DNA of 64,000 nucleotides from Rhipidocladum racemiflorum (taxonomy: Eukaryota; Streptophyta; Magnoliopsida; Poales; Poaceae), in assembly GCA_036346355.1 (NCBI GenBank), contig CM070592.1, forward strand, positions 31,647,467 through 31,711,466, written 5' to 3'. Positions 10,172-22,021 of this stretch are shown piece after piece. Both the position numbers and the translations under genes were made by a program. Position 1 is the stretch's first letter; every line of letters starts with the position of its first letter. Below the pieces are notes generated by a model. That model ran no database searches and was not told the origin of the DNA. It worked only from the letters and a program-made list of their open reading frames with translations.

Positions 10172-11653
10172 ACAGCGGGGCGGGCGCGCATGGCGCGACG
10201 GCGCGCGGGAGGCCGGCGGGCCAGGGCGAGCGCATGGGAAGGGGCGGCGGGCACGGCGGCAGGCTCGCCAGGGCCGGAGGCGGCGTGGAGCCCGGCGGTG
10301 GCGGCGGCGCGAGACGCAGCGGAGCGGGCGGGCGTCAGCGGGACCGGGCGGCGTGGGGGTGGTGGTGCACCGGCCGGAGGGGCGGTGACGGCGCCGGTGA
10401 GCCGGCGGCACGCGCGCTAGCACGGCAAGGAACAGAGAGCCCAAAAATTCTCCAAAATCCCAAATTTTCACGAAAATTTGAATATGACAACCACCATTAT
10501 TTGATGAATCATCTAGAGCACCTCTAGATGACCCTAGGATTGCAAGCAATTGGAGAAAAGCTCACCGAAACGGACGAATTCGACGATAAACAGAGTTTCG
10601 GTCGAAGCAATTCAACTTCGAAATTCATCGCCCACACTTGACGAAACCTAAAATTGATTGAAGGATTAGAACCTAGACATCCATATGAACATGAGGAACC
10701 GAACGGAATATCCAATGGCTCACCGGGGAGGAAGATATGATGGTGAACATGAAGAACACGAAAAACGGCGTTCTTCGTCGGTTTTCTCGATCTTGCGGAT
10801 GAACGGCGAGGAGAGGCTAAAGGAGAGTGAGACCACCAGGAAGAGGTCTCCAACACGGAGATTTGAGAGGTGGAAGCACGCCGTTTGGGGAAGAAACGGC
10901 CGAGTTATTGTCATAATGACGGATTTCGATTTTGGAAGGATTGAGCCGTTTCCGGCGAGATTTGGGACTAATGATGGTGAGGAATAGAAAGGTCTCGTCG
11001 CTACGAATCCAACGGATCCGGCCGTTCGCTATTTGGAGCATTGATTGGAAAGTTATGGTTGATTGAATGGAGGAAGGCAAGTATGGAAAGAGAAGGGCAT
11101 TCTTCTGTAAGAACTCCATCGGGAGGTTGAAGATGACACTGTAGCACATGCCACGTGGCGCCGTGCGACTGGCCGAGAGTTACGCGAATGCAACGCCCTA
11201 AAGAAAAATTAGCAAAAATGGTCTAAAAATTCCGGAAAAATTCCTAAAACCATTAGGGAATATTTGGAACCCAATAAAATTGGTTTCGCAGAATTTGGAT
11301 GAAATTTAGAGATTTGAATATTCTGGGGCGAATAGCGGGCATTAAACAAAAGCCGCGCGAGATAAAATACCAGAGAGCCTCCAAAAATCTTGGGAAAATT
11401 CCCAAAATATTTTTAGAATATTTAAGACCTAATGCAATAGGTTCCATGATTTTTGGAGTATTTTTGGACTCAGGTGAAATTTCGGGCACTAACGGGAATC
11501 TGGAAATTGGATTTTTCGAACGGAGGGGATTGAATTCCGATTTTGGACAGATTGGGAATGCCAGGTTAAATTAAACACCAAGGGAAATTCAAATTTTGAA
11601 TTTAATTAATTTAAATTAGACTTTTCCAGAAAGCCGAAACTGAGGATGTTACA
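10172..11653 (-). mobile_element. Second Gypsy-type LTR fragment (minus)
   Basis: On the minus strand it starts TGTAACATCCTCAGTTTCGG at 11653 and extends left to the start of the previous LTR. The first 500 bases are AT-rich. The middle has GC-rich untranslated-looking sequence, and 10190-10430 is very GC-rich. Open frames there are compositional. The junction at 10171/10172 indicates that the first LTR inserted into this one. Confidence 0.55.
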
Positions 11654-11983
11654 GGGCCGGAGGCCGCAACTACGGGAGGCGCACGGCGGACGGCGTCGGC
11701 CACGATGACGGCGGGCAATCGTGCTGCGAGTGCGACGACTGGCCTTCGGGGCGGTGAATTTTTTTATGGATGAACCATAATCTATGATGAACAGTAGCAT
11801 AGGCGCAAAAACTGTGATCTACTGGATCAGCAATACCGTAGATGTAATCCACTTATGTGGGGCTTACAATAGTGTAGATCGGTGTCGCAGGAAGAGTTTG
11901 ATGTAGTGTCGATTGATGCAAGTAGATGATGCAATGTAGACGATCGTGATCGGCTACGGTAGAATGTCGTGCTGATAACATAT
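11654..11983 (-). mobile_element. Leader/5' internal part of a short-LTR Copia element
   Basis: Read on the minus strand it follows the LTR at 11984 with ATGTTATCAGCACGAC, the TTATCAGCACG-type sequence found just inside some plant Copia 5' LTRs. About 330 bases of leader are left before the Gypsy LTR interrupts it. No full gag is visible. Confidence 0.55.
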
Positions 11984-12250
11984 TGTAAAATATAGTTGTT
12001 CACCCACGATCAATCAACAGCACACCAATGAAATCATAAGAACAAGAATAGGGATCACACACAAAGTAGGAGGCAAAGCTCTCTTTTTATTAGATTCATC
12101 TATCTCTGTGTAAGAGGATGCCCAATATATAGAAAGATAAGCATGCCCAATATATAGAAAGATAAACAGGAGATAGATTCGGATTTGCCTACTAACGAAT
12201 AGAGTCTATCTAACTTGGACTAGAATTTTATCTGTTTTATAACTATTACA
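11984..12250 (-). mobile_element. Short Copia LTR (267 bp)
   Basis: On the minus strand it starts TGTAATAG at 12250 and ends TATTTTACA at 11984, with a PBS-like sequence immediately after. It holds a 24-bp-scale local duplication (GCCCAATATATAGAAAGATA at about 12120 and 12147). Partner LTR is not in the window. Confidence 0.6.
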
Positions 12251-12268
12251 AGCGAGTATAATTGGATA

Positions 12269-13849
12269 GTCTAAAGCAAGGTTTCAAATTTTATTTTGAT
12301 ATAAATTTCGGAGGTGGTCGAAATCCAAAATCTTGGCGAGATTCGAAAATTTCAGACAAAATTCGGATGAAATACAAAAACCAGATTTCAAATCCAGTTT
12401 TTTTTTCAATTGGGAAATCTGAGATCTCGGCCGAAATCACCAAGATCTCAGCCCACATTGAACCGACCAAAAATGGTCCAAAACATGTCAAAAAAATTTG
12501 AAATTTTTTTGGATGCTCCTGACACATCACTAATGTTCTCATAAAAATTTCAGATGATGATCAAGCATGAGGAATTTTTAAAAAATCTAACAGTGGTAAT
12601 GTCATGACAAAAGCCTTAAATAAAATTTGTTTTTGATTTTTTCAAATGTAACAAATGAAGTTCAAGTCATTTCAAAAGTTTTCTATATATTCCTATATAT
12701 TATAATGCAACAAACATAATATTTTAACGACGCCCGGTAGCTTAATAGTATATTGCTAACTAATTCTCCATCAGCTGGCCTTCTTAGCGATGAATTAATA
12801 CATGCGATTGATGAATATTCACGCATGTTCCACATGATATAGTATTTAGTTTTCAGGTGCCTTGCATGTGTTGCTGTGTGCAGGGACTAAATGCGGACTG
12901 AGTTAATTAAATCGGGGTGTGTTAAGCTAACGGAACAAATACATGCTACTTTTTTTCAGTAATCTTCAATCAATTTCATTTTGTTTGTGTTAGTTTCTAA
13001 CCAATTAGGTACTATTGTCTCTAGAAGATAAAAAAAGTTCAATTGTACATGCAATAAGTACTACAAGCACAAATACAAAAAAGCGGTGGGCGTGCCTGCG
13101 CTAAGTGCCGACGTGGCATCGTCTAGAGCTCACGAATGCCACCCCTTGTAGGATAGTTAGTATATATGCATAATAAAATTAACAGCTAGTGGAGATAGAC
13201 ATCGCTACTGATCGCTATGTTATGATCGATCGATGTATGTATATTGGATTTAGAAGCACTGGCTCGATCTCCTAATCGAACCGAAAATGGAATGGAATGG
13301 AATGAAGGGGCGAAAAAAGTAGGAGAAATTAATCAAATATACTGATCATATTATATATATGTTTTGAGTTAGGAGCAACCTCTCGATATCTTCTGGAGAT
13401 TATTAAGGATACTTAGCTAAATTCTTATCGATCTGAGCAAGTCTTGTCCCGACCGATGGACGACCGGCGGAAATGCGATCCAACTTTGGCATGTTTTGAT
13501 AGTGTCAACCGTTATTGCTAAATCGTCAACTTTTGAAGTTTTAAAAAATGGTCAAAATACATCAAATTTTTTTGAAATTTTTTGTGGATAGTATTGAACC
13601 CAAATCCAATCAAATCCCGTTGACAAAAAATGAAATCCAGTCTAAATGATCGTGATTTCGGCCAAGATCACCGAGGTCTCGGCCGAAATTGCCGAGATCT
13701 CGTCGAAATTCGTATGGTTACTGTAGTATTTTGAATTTTTTTTAAAAAAAATTATCCGATCAAGATTTAGGATCTTGGAGGAGTCTGAAATACGAAATCT
13801 CGGCCAAAATTTCCGAAATTTCGGTGGGATTTTGAACCTTGGTCTAAAG
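12269..13849. mobile_element. hAT-like non-autonomous transposon, 1565 bp, with 8-bp target duplication
   Basis: The element 12277-13841 starts CAAGGTTTCAAATTT and ends GATTTTGAACCTTG (inverted). It is flanked on both sides by GTCTAAAG (12269-12276 and 13842-13849), a perfect 8-bp duplication as made by hAT transposases. Both ends carry a few hundred bases rich in CTCGGCCGAAAT-type motifs. The middle is AT-rich without a transposase. A related 500-bp element lies at 42506-43005. Confidence 0.8.
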
Positions 13850-14003
13850 AGAGGGATAAGCCACACAGATCAAATGTTACTGGGGTCAACTGGTCAAGTA
13901 CATTTTTGCTTCTTTTTTTTAAAGAAAGAAATATCTACTTACTTAACTGTGTCGATTACTACGTCCGCCAAGCTTTACAGGGCGTACTATTCTAACAGGT
14001 TAA

Positions 14004-14281
14004 TTACTCCTTCAATCTTAAATACATATCGTTTCGAATATAGAATACTCAAACTTCGAAACTTTAACTATCAATATCTTTTGAAATATTTAAATTAGAT
14101 ACATAAAAATCATATATATATATATATATATTTGTTTTGAAAAGTACTTTTATAATATTATAATTTTAATAGATTTTATAAATACATTATAATAGAAATT
14201 AGTGATCAGAACAATATATATTAATGTGTTTTGGAGACCGTATAGATATCCAAAATAATATATTTTTTGACGGAAGGAAAT
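14004..14281. mobile_element. Diverged Stowaway-like MITE
   Basis: About 278 bp starting CTCCTTCAATCTTAAATAC with an imperfect inverted end (ACGGAAGGAA). Internal segments (CTCAAACTT, ACTATCAATAT, TTTTGGAGACCGTA) match the three better-preserved Stowaway copies. Base identity is clearly lower, so it is an older relative. Confidence 0.5.
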
Positions 14282-14359
14282 ACTTTTATATAGTAAAGTG
14301 AATATTACCTCGATGTAATTGCTTTCTGTTTTTCTGTTGAGCACAGAAGATGTATATAA

Positions 14360-14637
14360 GGCTCCGTTTGGCAACTTGAAACCAGACCGTTTCTACTAGA
14401 ATCTAGGAGAAACCCAATCAAACGGGCTAAAGCTCGAAACGATTCTCCTCGGATCGTTTCTTCTTTTTTCACACTAGGCTGAATCACCATCAACCCTGTT
14501 CCACCCCGATTCACAGAATCCAAACAGATAGCCAAACGGTTTCCAGACAGTGATTTTGATTCTACCTGAACGTTTCTTCCAAAAATCTGAAACCGTTTCC
14601 GTTTCTACTAGAATCTGAAATCGTACCAAACAGGATC
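14360..14637. mobile_element. Tourist-like MITE (PIF/Harbinger type)
   Basis: The 278-bp unit begins GGCTCCGTTTGGCAAC and ends GTACCAAACAGGATC. It is flanked by TAA on both sides (14357-14359, 14638-14640), the 3-bp duplication of PIF/Harbinger insertions. The phrase TTTCTACTAGAATCT occurs near both ends in the same orientation. Confidence 0.6.
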
Positions 14638-14746
14638 TAAATATCTATATTTACTTTATATTTTTATATACATACATTGAATATTGTGTTTACTGATAAT
14701 AATTAAATATAATTTAGTTATTTTTAATTTCATCTTAGCCTATATA

Positions 14747-15006
14747 CTCCCTCCAGTTTGATAATAGATATCGTTTTGGACATAGTGATGGTCAAACTTC
14801 TAAAACTTTGACTATCGATATATTTTTAAATATTTAAATTGGATATATGAAAATTATATGTATAGACTTGTCTCGAGAAGTACTTTCATAATATTATAAT
14901 TTTATTGGGTTTTATAAATATATTATAATAAAAAATAGCGGTCAAAATTGTGTTTTGAAGACCGTGTCGATGTCCAAAACGACATCTATTATCAAACTGG
15001 AGGGAG
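14747..15006. mobile_element. Stowaway MITE (Tc1/mariner type), copy 1
   Basis: 260 bp with inverted ends CTCCCTCCAGTTTGATAATA and its complement, flanked by TA (14745-14746, 15007-15008). Two near-identical relatives lie at 21242 and 41964. The inner part is AT-rich with no coding. Confidence 0.9.
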
Positions 15007-15041
15007 TAATAAGAAAAATACGTTTTATAAATCAAAGGGAA

Positions 15042-15567
15042 TAGGAGGACGAATTTTTTTTCTTTAATATTTATTTTAAATCTTTTTTTCAAAAATAATC
15101 AACGAAAACAAAAAATTACAAAAATAGGTTCCCGTCGCCCAGATATAGGCCGATCGCCCCATATTCGGACGATAGGGGGTAATAACGGCTAGAAGTAACG
15201 GGCGGTTAGAAGTTTTTTTGTACCAAGGTACCTATCGCCCCAATATCGGGCGATAAGGACCTAAATGTAAAAAAAAATTGCATCCAGGTACCTATCGCCC
15301 GATACTAGGGTGATAGGTACCTGGATGCAAATTTTTTTTTACATTGAGGTCCTTATCGCCCGATATTGGGGCGATATGTCCCTTGACAGCTATTAACGGC
15401 CATGGACGTCTAGCGATGTTATTTTTTGCATTCAGGTCCCTATTGCCCCATATTCGGGCGATCACCCTATATCCGGGCGACGGGAGCCTATTTTCGTAAT
15501 TTTTTGTTTCCGTTGATTATTTTCGAAAAAAAGATTAAAAATAAAAAATAAAAAATTCTAGGAGGAC
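15042..15567. mobile_element. 508-bp foldback element with 9-bp target duplication (Mutator-type MITE)
   Basis: The element 15051-15558 is almost one long inverted repeat centred near 15300. The left arm (CTTTTTTTCAAAAATAATC, ATAGGTTCCCGTCGCCC) is mirrored by the right arm. Its ends GAATTTTTT/AAAAAATTC are flanked by TAGGAGGAC at 15042-15050 and 15559-15567. The arms carry repeated CGCCCGATATTGGGGCGAT-type palindromes. A 9-bp duplication fits Mutator-like elements. There is no coding; the transcript would be a long hairpin. Confidence 0.85.
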
Positions 15568-16142
15568 GGTCTAGTAAAAGACTGAACCGAGTATGTACTA
15601 TGTACTATACATACGAAGTGAGTCGCTGCTTCTAGAGAAGAGAACGGCGTGTGTGTGAATCCGTGCCCTAGAAATGCTGATGTGGACTTTTTTTTCTGAC
15701 GTTGTTGATAGGACTGCCTATCTAGTTTAACTCGAGCTATTATCTATTTTTTTAAAAAAAAATTAATATAATCTGATATAAATTATTTTATTTATCATTT
15801 ATGTGGTTATTTCAAATTTGAGCTTAGAGACACTTCACACTATCGAGCAAGCGTCATTAACTTTTTTTTTCGAAATAGTCCCATTTTAATTTTGAATGTA
15901 TTAACTATTGAAATTTTGATTCGAGTCTTAAAAAGCTTTTTCAATGGTTCCAGGAAGGTGCAATAAAGATTGAACCAAGGTTGACAAAAACCGACGAAAA
16001 TCGGTCAATTTTTACGGTTTTTGACGATTTTCACTATAAATTGGTGCCGCGAGACCTTCAATTTTCAACCTAGATTCGGTTTTATAGCCTAAACTAAACT
16101 GAGTATGCACTGTATGTACGGACTGAATCTTTGCTTCTAAGA
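15568..16142. other. AT-rich intergenic sequence, first copy of a diverged local duplication
   Basis: No gene seen. The stretch about 15575-15830 (GACTGAACCGAGTATG, CCTAGAAATGCTGATGTGGA, TTATTTCAAATTTGAGCT) recurs in altered form at about 16090-16140 and 16366-16520. This indicates an old tandem duplication later split by the MITE at 16143. Confidence 0.5.
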
Positions 16143-16306
16143 CTATCTCCAACAGCTTCCCTTCGGCATCCAAATCCCTTTACGAACAGATCCCAAGTGC
16201 TCCAACGGATTCCCTTCGGATGGGATTTGGAGAGAGAATCTGGATAGAAAGGGATTCTCTCTCCAATCCCTTCACAAATTCTATTAGGGGAAGCTGTTGG
16301 AGATGG
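16143..16306. mobile_element. Small MITE with CTCCAACAGCTTCCC inverted ends
   Basis: 164 bp starting CTATCTCCAACAGCTTCCC and ending in the complement of CCATCTCCAACAGCTTCCCC (18 of about 19 positions). It also has internal symmetry around GGATTTGGAGAGAGAATC. No convincing target duplication was found, so the superfamily is open. Confidence 0.55.
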
Positions 16307-18506
16307 TAGGAAATAAAGGGAATGAATATGGGGAAGGGAATAGGGAAAGGAATGAAATGAAGGGACGCATGTGAGTCCATATCCTAGAAGTGCTGATGTC
16401 GACTTTTTAGACGCTGTTGATTGGACTGGCTATTGAGTTTAACAAACTATTATCGAACTTCTTTTGACATAAAATTATTTTATTTATTATTTAAATGGTT
16501 ATTTCAAATTTGAGCTAATGAGCAAATCTATTTTTTTTCAAAATGAACTCATTTCAATTTTAAATTTATGAAAACTAATCAAATTATAAATTATAAATTT
16601 GGGAGGACATAACATTATCATTAATATTTTTGAGACGCGATGACGGTAATTAAGACTATTCTCGCCACACTTGAAATTTAAGGAAGTGAATAGACTCAAA
16701 TTTCACAACTTTGTGTGCCTACTATTACACATCAGTAGAGTTCACCACTGCTCTCACGACCGCATCACGCTCACTATTACATATTACTCAGTCTTTTGTG
16801 AGGCGTATTATTGCTGCATTGTATGGCATAGTCGAGGGCAGGTTCAACTTTCCGAACGAAATTTCGCGAATTTTGTTCGTACCGCTCGCATGCGAAAAGA
16901 AAATTCGGTTTGAATTTCGCTCAAATTCAAATTTAAATTCAAAAAATTTGAAAAAATTGAATAAATTTATCCAAAATTTATCCATAATTAGTATTAATAG
17001 CCTTATGACATCTGATGTTAATATTATTTAAAAAAATGAAGTTTGAAGACATTTTTGAGCCATTCAATTTATTTAGTAGCAATATTTGTTGAAGTATATT
17101 TAGTTGTCAAAATCCCCAATTTAACTTGTTAACAATCAATATAGAATTATATGAGACATCTAGTGATAAACCGTCTATCATTTTTTTCTATTATTTTGAG
17201 AGAGAGTCATATCATAACTAAATATTCAATATGAATGCAAGTATTAAACAATCAACTGTAATGCATAAAAAATAAATGAAAATACATTGTTACAGGATCT
17301 GCTACAGCTTACAAAAATCATAGTTGATCAAATAAGTGCAACATTTGAATTAGAATTTTAGATTACACCTCCACAACACACTGCATGTTTCAATATTTAT
17401 TCAATTATATTTAGTAGCAATATTTGTTGAAGTAATTCTTCAAATATTATTTTTGGTCTTTAATGACTTTTTCCAAATTTTACAACAATTTTTTTTACAA
17501 TTTTTCCATATTTTTTTTCTTTATTTCCCCCATTTTTCCAACTACCATCGGTTTTTCGAGTCTTTTCGAGCGGTTTTCGAACCCAGCGGTTTTTTAAGCT
17601 TTTCGAGCGAATTTCGAGCCGTTTCGAGCGAATTTCGCTCGGAGGTTTCGAGACTTTTTGACTAGATTTCAAATTCATTTTACTTCGAACCAAGCGGTTT
17701 TGAGCGAATTTCGAGTCGAATTTTGCGAATTTCGATACCGCCCGGATGTCGAAATTTGACTTCGAAACGAAAAGTAAAACCCCCGCTGCTCGCCGTGGCG
17801 CCGCCGCCGCTGCTCGTCGACGCAAGCGCCCAGCGCCGTGTGGAGAATGCCGGAGGCAGCAGAGGCGAAGTCTGATTATTTTTCATCACCCCCTCATCCG
17901 ATCAAACTCATTCTCCACCCCCTCGTCAATCTTCTCTCTTCTCTCCAGCTCTGGCTTCACGAGCTACCCCAGCTCTATTCGTGTACACCATTGCTATACA
18001 GGGACGTCAGTTACGAACAAAACTCACGCCCGTACCTTCCATGTATGAATGAATTCCTGTAACCAGTCAACATGTTCAAAAACTAATCTTCCATTATCTA
18101 AAAAAATAATGTTCAAAAACTGATATTAGCAACTGGGAAGGCTCTGTTAGGTGCTATGAATAAAGCTGACGGCCTACAGTGTGTTGCGATCTTCCACAGA
18201 GCAGAGAGAATTGGGAAGAGAGACAACCAGGAGCAGCAGTTTGGAATAGAAGAAAGGAAAATTGGTATCCTGTCTTTAGCCTATTACAAGTGGGACCCCA
18301 CAATCACACAACTAACCCGATAGCCTGGCTTTTCATATATGTGTTTTATGGGGGCCTCCCGTGGTCTGCTGTTTCTTTTTCTTTACAAAGATCCCCGCAT
18401 CTTCACTTGGGCCATGGCGCAGCTTGACTCTTTCCCGGATTCTTCTAGTGAAAAGTTGCAGATTCTAATGCGCATGGCTCGTATATATCTACACAAAACG
18501 AAATGT
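16307..18506. other. Intergenic sequence without a recognised gene
   Basis: 16307-16830 continues the diverged duplication. 16834-17770 is bounded by stretches rich in GCGAATTTCGAGC-type motifs that resemble the subterminal parts of the hAT-like elements, but no matching ends or target duplication could be found. 17780-18060 is GC-rich then ordinary. 18061-18506 probably contains the 3' untranslated region of the minus-strand pseudogene. No open frame is supported. Confidence 0.4.
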
Positions 18507-21500
18507 TCAGTAGTAGAAACAAGAGTTGTTCTGTCGGGGTGCATCTCTGCAGAGAATAGAGCGAACTTCCATGATGGATCTGGGTGGCTCCAGGTCCTTC
18601 TGTTGGAGTGTATTACCAAGCAGCTGCTGCATCTGGGATGCAAATGTATCATCCAACACCTGCAGTATTACACGTTTATTGAACGGTAGCAGAGATGAGG
18701 AGCATCAACAAGCAAACACTGAATAAATGGGTCATCAACAAGCAAACCATGTCATTCAAGTCAAAAGAGGCATCGGAATTACTAACACTAAAACTACTGT
18801 CTGGTTAACATTAATATCCACAGCTGGAGAATTTTTCAACTGCAAACCATCGCATATGAGCATGGACACCGCGAACACAACCAACAAACCATTTTTTCAA
18901 TATTTATTGGTTACTATCTATCAGCATTTCTAGGTACCAGATCCAACACTACAGGAGGTGCTACCACTCTTAGAATGAATAAACCCCCACAGGCCCAGAC
19001 CTTGCATCTAATTGCTCCAGCTGTTTTAGTGAATGCAACGAAGGTTTAGCTACCAAACTTGTTTGGGACAAAAGGCTTGGTTGTTGTTGTTGTAATAAAG
19101 GTTTAGCTAATAACCAGGCCACAACATCAACACATAACCTCTGAAATGTCACTCAACAAAGATGAACTAGAAGGGGGGAAAATACAGGATCACTTTGGCA
19201 CCTAAGGGACAAACAACAGCAGATTTTATGCTTTTAATTGTTATGAATAGCCCTTTGTATTCATCATGAGGCCAATAGGTCAGTATATATACATGTACAT
19301 GAGGGTATAAAGGGAGGATACTGTCTAACATTAATCACATTTCAATCATTTATCATATGAAGAAACTGTGCCAACCAAGTACGATATTATATCAATAACA
19401 AACAAGAGCAAATAAAAGGATAGCACTTACCTTATCCAGCCTGCAATATTCCAATAATGTCCTCCGTTTGTCTTCAATCCATAATACAATGTACAATTGG
19501 AACAACTCCTTTGCATCAACACCAGGTTTAGTAGGGCTGTGCATAAATTCAAGCGTCAGTCTTACATAATACATATACAAGACACAAGTGCAAGAAGATA
19601 ACCCTATCAACAAGGTCTTTTACCAAATGTTCCAGCTACAAAGATCCTTCTGAAAATCAGCAGTAGCAATCACTAAATCTGCAACAGGAGGTGAAAAGCC
19701 GGTAGGAGGACATGCAACAAGGAAAGCACACAGTCTATTTGAAAGCCCCACGCTATAGATGGAGGCAGCCAAATTAGGAAGGTCGACAAAACTGTGGAAG
19801 TGGAGGAACAAATAGAAATTGAAACAATTCATTCGAAGGTAGAAATAAAGCAAAAGTAACAGGATTGTTCTACAGTGATTCAACAGCGAACCTGGGAAGT
19901 ATGTGCTGATTATGAATTTCAATGTCTGCAAAAATTTCATTACGTATGTTATGGCATAAAGATTTCATCTTCTGATAAGCTGTGGTAAAGGTGACCAAGT
20001 CCATTCTAATGCCTTCAGAATTTCCCGCTACAAATTCATCAGTCTCGAGCATGTGCCGCCTCAATCGCTCCCTGGCAGCAGCCTGGACATAAATTTAAAA
20101 CTCAATAAGTTGCAACTAGAGAAACAAGATAATATACATATAGAAAACAGTTGAAGAATGACCTGAAAATAACCGCATAATCTAAATTGAGCCTCTGGAG
20201 ACAGCACATCATGGAGAATGCTGTACAGTTTTATAGCCGGTTCCAGAGCTGAAGCAGCCAATCCAGTTGGGAGGCCTAAAATCTTCCACCAATCCAGATG
20301 GCAAAGACTCATCGAGTGACTTGTAATTCTCAAATGCCATCACTAAAGTTTGCTCAATTTTCTCCTCAACTTCCTCCAGTATGCGACTCTAATAGCAAAT
20401 TCAAGTTGAGCAGTTGTGTTGAGATGTTAATGCCACAAGAGCATTCAGATAAGTAACAAACTAACAATAAACAAGTTGAAGTGGAATCTAACTTATTTCA
20501 GATAGTAGATTAAGTTGTTCATTAGATCACATTAGTAACAACTAACAACAATGTGACATTAACTCTAAATAAATCTATGAAATCAGCTGCCTAATTTGTG
20601 AGAGCACGCTGTTCCAGCAAAACAAACATATGAAGACAAAAGGAAAGGGTACCTCTTGATGGCTCAATGTAGCAGTGCCATGGCTCTTCATTAGTACTGG
20701 CAACAAAAGCTCGTGAACGAGATTCAGCCAATCAGCAGTAGGGGTTGCAACATCCATTATATAAGAGAGATACCTGTACGAGAATTGGTAAATAGAAACT
20801 ACACTGAAGAGAAGTAAATAAGGGGAAAGAAGACTGATTAATTTGAAAGAAGGGATGTTTTTTGACACAAATTTATCTAAGTATCTAAAGATCCTAAGCA
20901 ACTAGACCAAATACAGGAGATACAGTAAACTATCTTTGAGATAAGCAACATCAAGTTAATGGTTAAAAAAGTTTGATTAATTAATTCCTTATAGATTTTG
21001 TTTAATCACAAAATTAGGGCTTAATCAATTTTCGATTTTATTCATACAGTTAACTTGTGAAGCTTATAACTTTTGATCCGTAGGTCCGATCGAGTTGATT
21101 CTTTTTTTGTTAGATGCGTATTGGAATCTAGTTTCTTATGTTAAAATTTCAGATCATTCCAACGGTTGGATATCCGGGAATTCACGATTTACCGAACGTC
21201 TCTCAATCTGTTTTCGCGTGAAACCGATGCAATCTTTTATACTCCCTCCAGTTTGATAATAGATGTCGTTTTGGACATCGACACGGTCTTCAAAACACAA
21301 CTTTGACCGCTAATTTTTATTATAATATATTTATAAAACCCAATAAAATTATAATATTATGAACGTACTTCTTGAGACAAGTCTATACATATAATTTTCA
21401 TATATCCAATTTAAATATTTAAAAATATATCGATAGTCAAAGTTTTAGAAGTTTGACCATCACTGTGTCCAAAACGACATCTATTATCAAACTGGAGGGA

Positions 21501-21889
21501 GTATATTGTTTAGGGGTGTTTTGATAATCACTAAAAATTGTGTTTTAGCTTCCGTGCAATCATTCACCCCCCTCTCTGATTGCTATATTCGTTTATATAG
21601 ATCCTACACATAGGCAGTTAGTTCTCAAGGTAAGTCAAAAATTAAAATCACACTGAACATAAAGGATCATGCAAAAGGAAAGTAAGGGCTAGAAAATAGA
21701 TGGTCCCAATGTAGTAGCCAAGTACCTCAACTTCGTGTAGGCATCTGAAACCCCATAGTACAATGCAAATTCTGTCAACAACCATTTCCAGGAACCTTGC
21801 AAGATGTGATTCCTTTGTTGAATATGCTGTGCTTTCATTGCAACTTCCAGAACAATATCATATGCCACAGTTTCTGCAACAGGGCCATA
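18507..21889 (-). pseudogene. 3' part of a conserved plant protein gene of unknown function, broken
   Basis: Six exons with consensus splice sites, in transcription order: 21726-21889, 20653-20773, 20163-20388, 19892-20082, 19624-19791, 19431-19536, plus a terminal exon 18507-18659 ending in TGA. They encode segments such as YLSYIMDVATPTADWLNLVH, MDLVTFTTAYQKMKSLC, FLVACPPTGFSPPVADLVIA, GVDAKELFQLYIVLWIEDKR and SIMEVRSILCRDAPRQNN. From memory this matches the C-terminal third of a large plant-specific family that includes Arabidopsis At4g24610/At5g65440; the match is not verified. Exon 20163-20388 has a one-base frameshift near 20275. The exon(s) between 19431 and 18659 (about 150-200 residues) are absent. 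Everything upstream of 21889 is replaced by retroelement sequence. Not expected to be functional. Confidence 0.75.
21242..21501. mobile_element. Stowaway MITE, copy 2, in an intron of the pseudogene
   Basis: 260 bp with CTCCCTCCAGTTTGATAATA inverted ends and TA on both sides (21240-21241, 21502-21503). It is in the opposite orientation to the 14747 copy over the inner segment. It lies in the intron between exons 21726-21889 and 20653-20773. The adjoining ATTCACCCCCCTCTC segment near 21568 looks like the end of an old Copia LTR. Confidence 0.9.
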
Positions 21890-22021
21890 CTAAAAAGCAA
21901 AGAATGGTATGAAAAAAAAGTAGATGGCAATTAGTCAATAAGTAAAAAGCATGAAGTATTCCTTGCAATTAGTCAATAAGTAAAAAGCATGAAGTATTCC
22001 TTCATTCAATAATTAAGAAAC

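Noticed and set aside
10046..10549. GC-rich ORFs of 120-140 residues on both strands
   Set aside because: Overlapping frames of low-complexity Gly/Arg/Ala composition within LTR sequence, with no conserved motif.
16834..17770. Third member of the CAAGG hAT-like family
   Set aside because: The interior motifs (GCGAATTTCGAGC) are similar in style, but no matching inverted ends or 8-bp duplication could be found.
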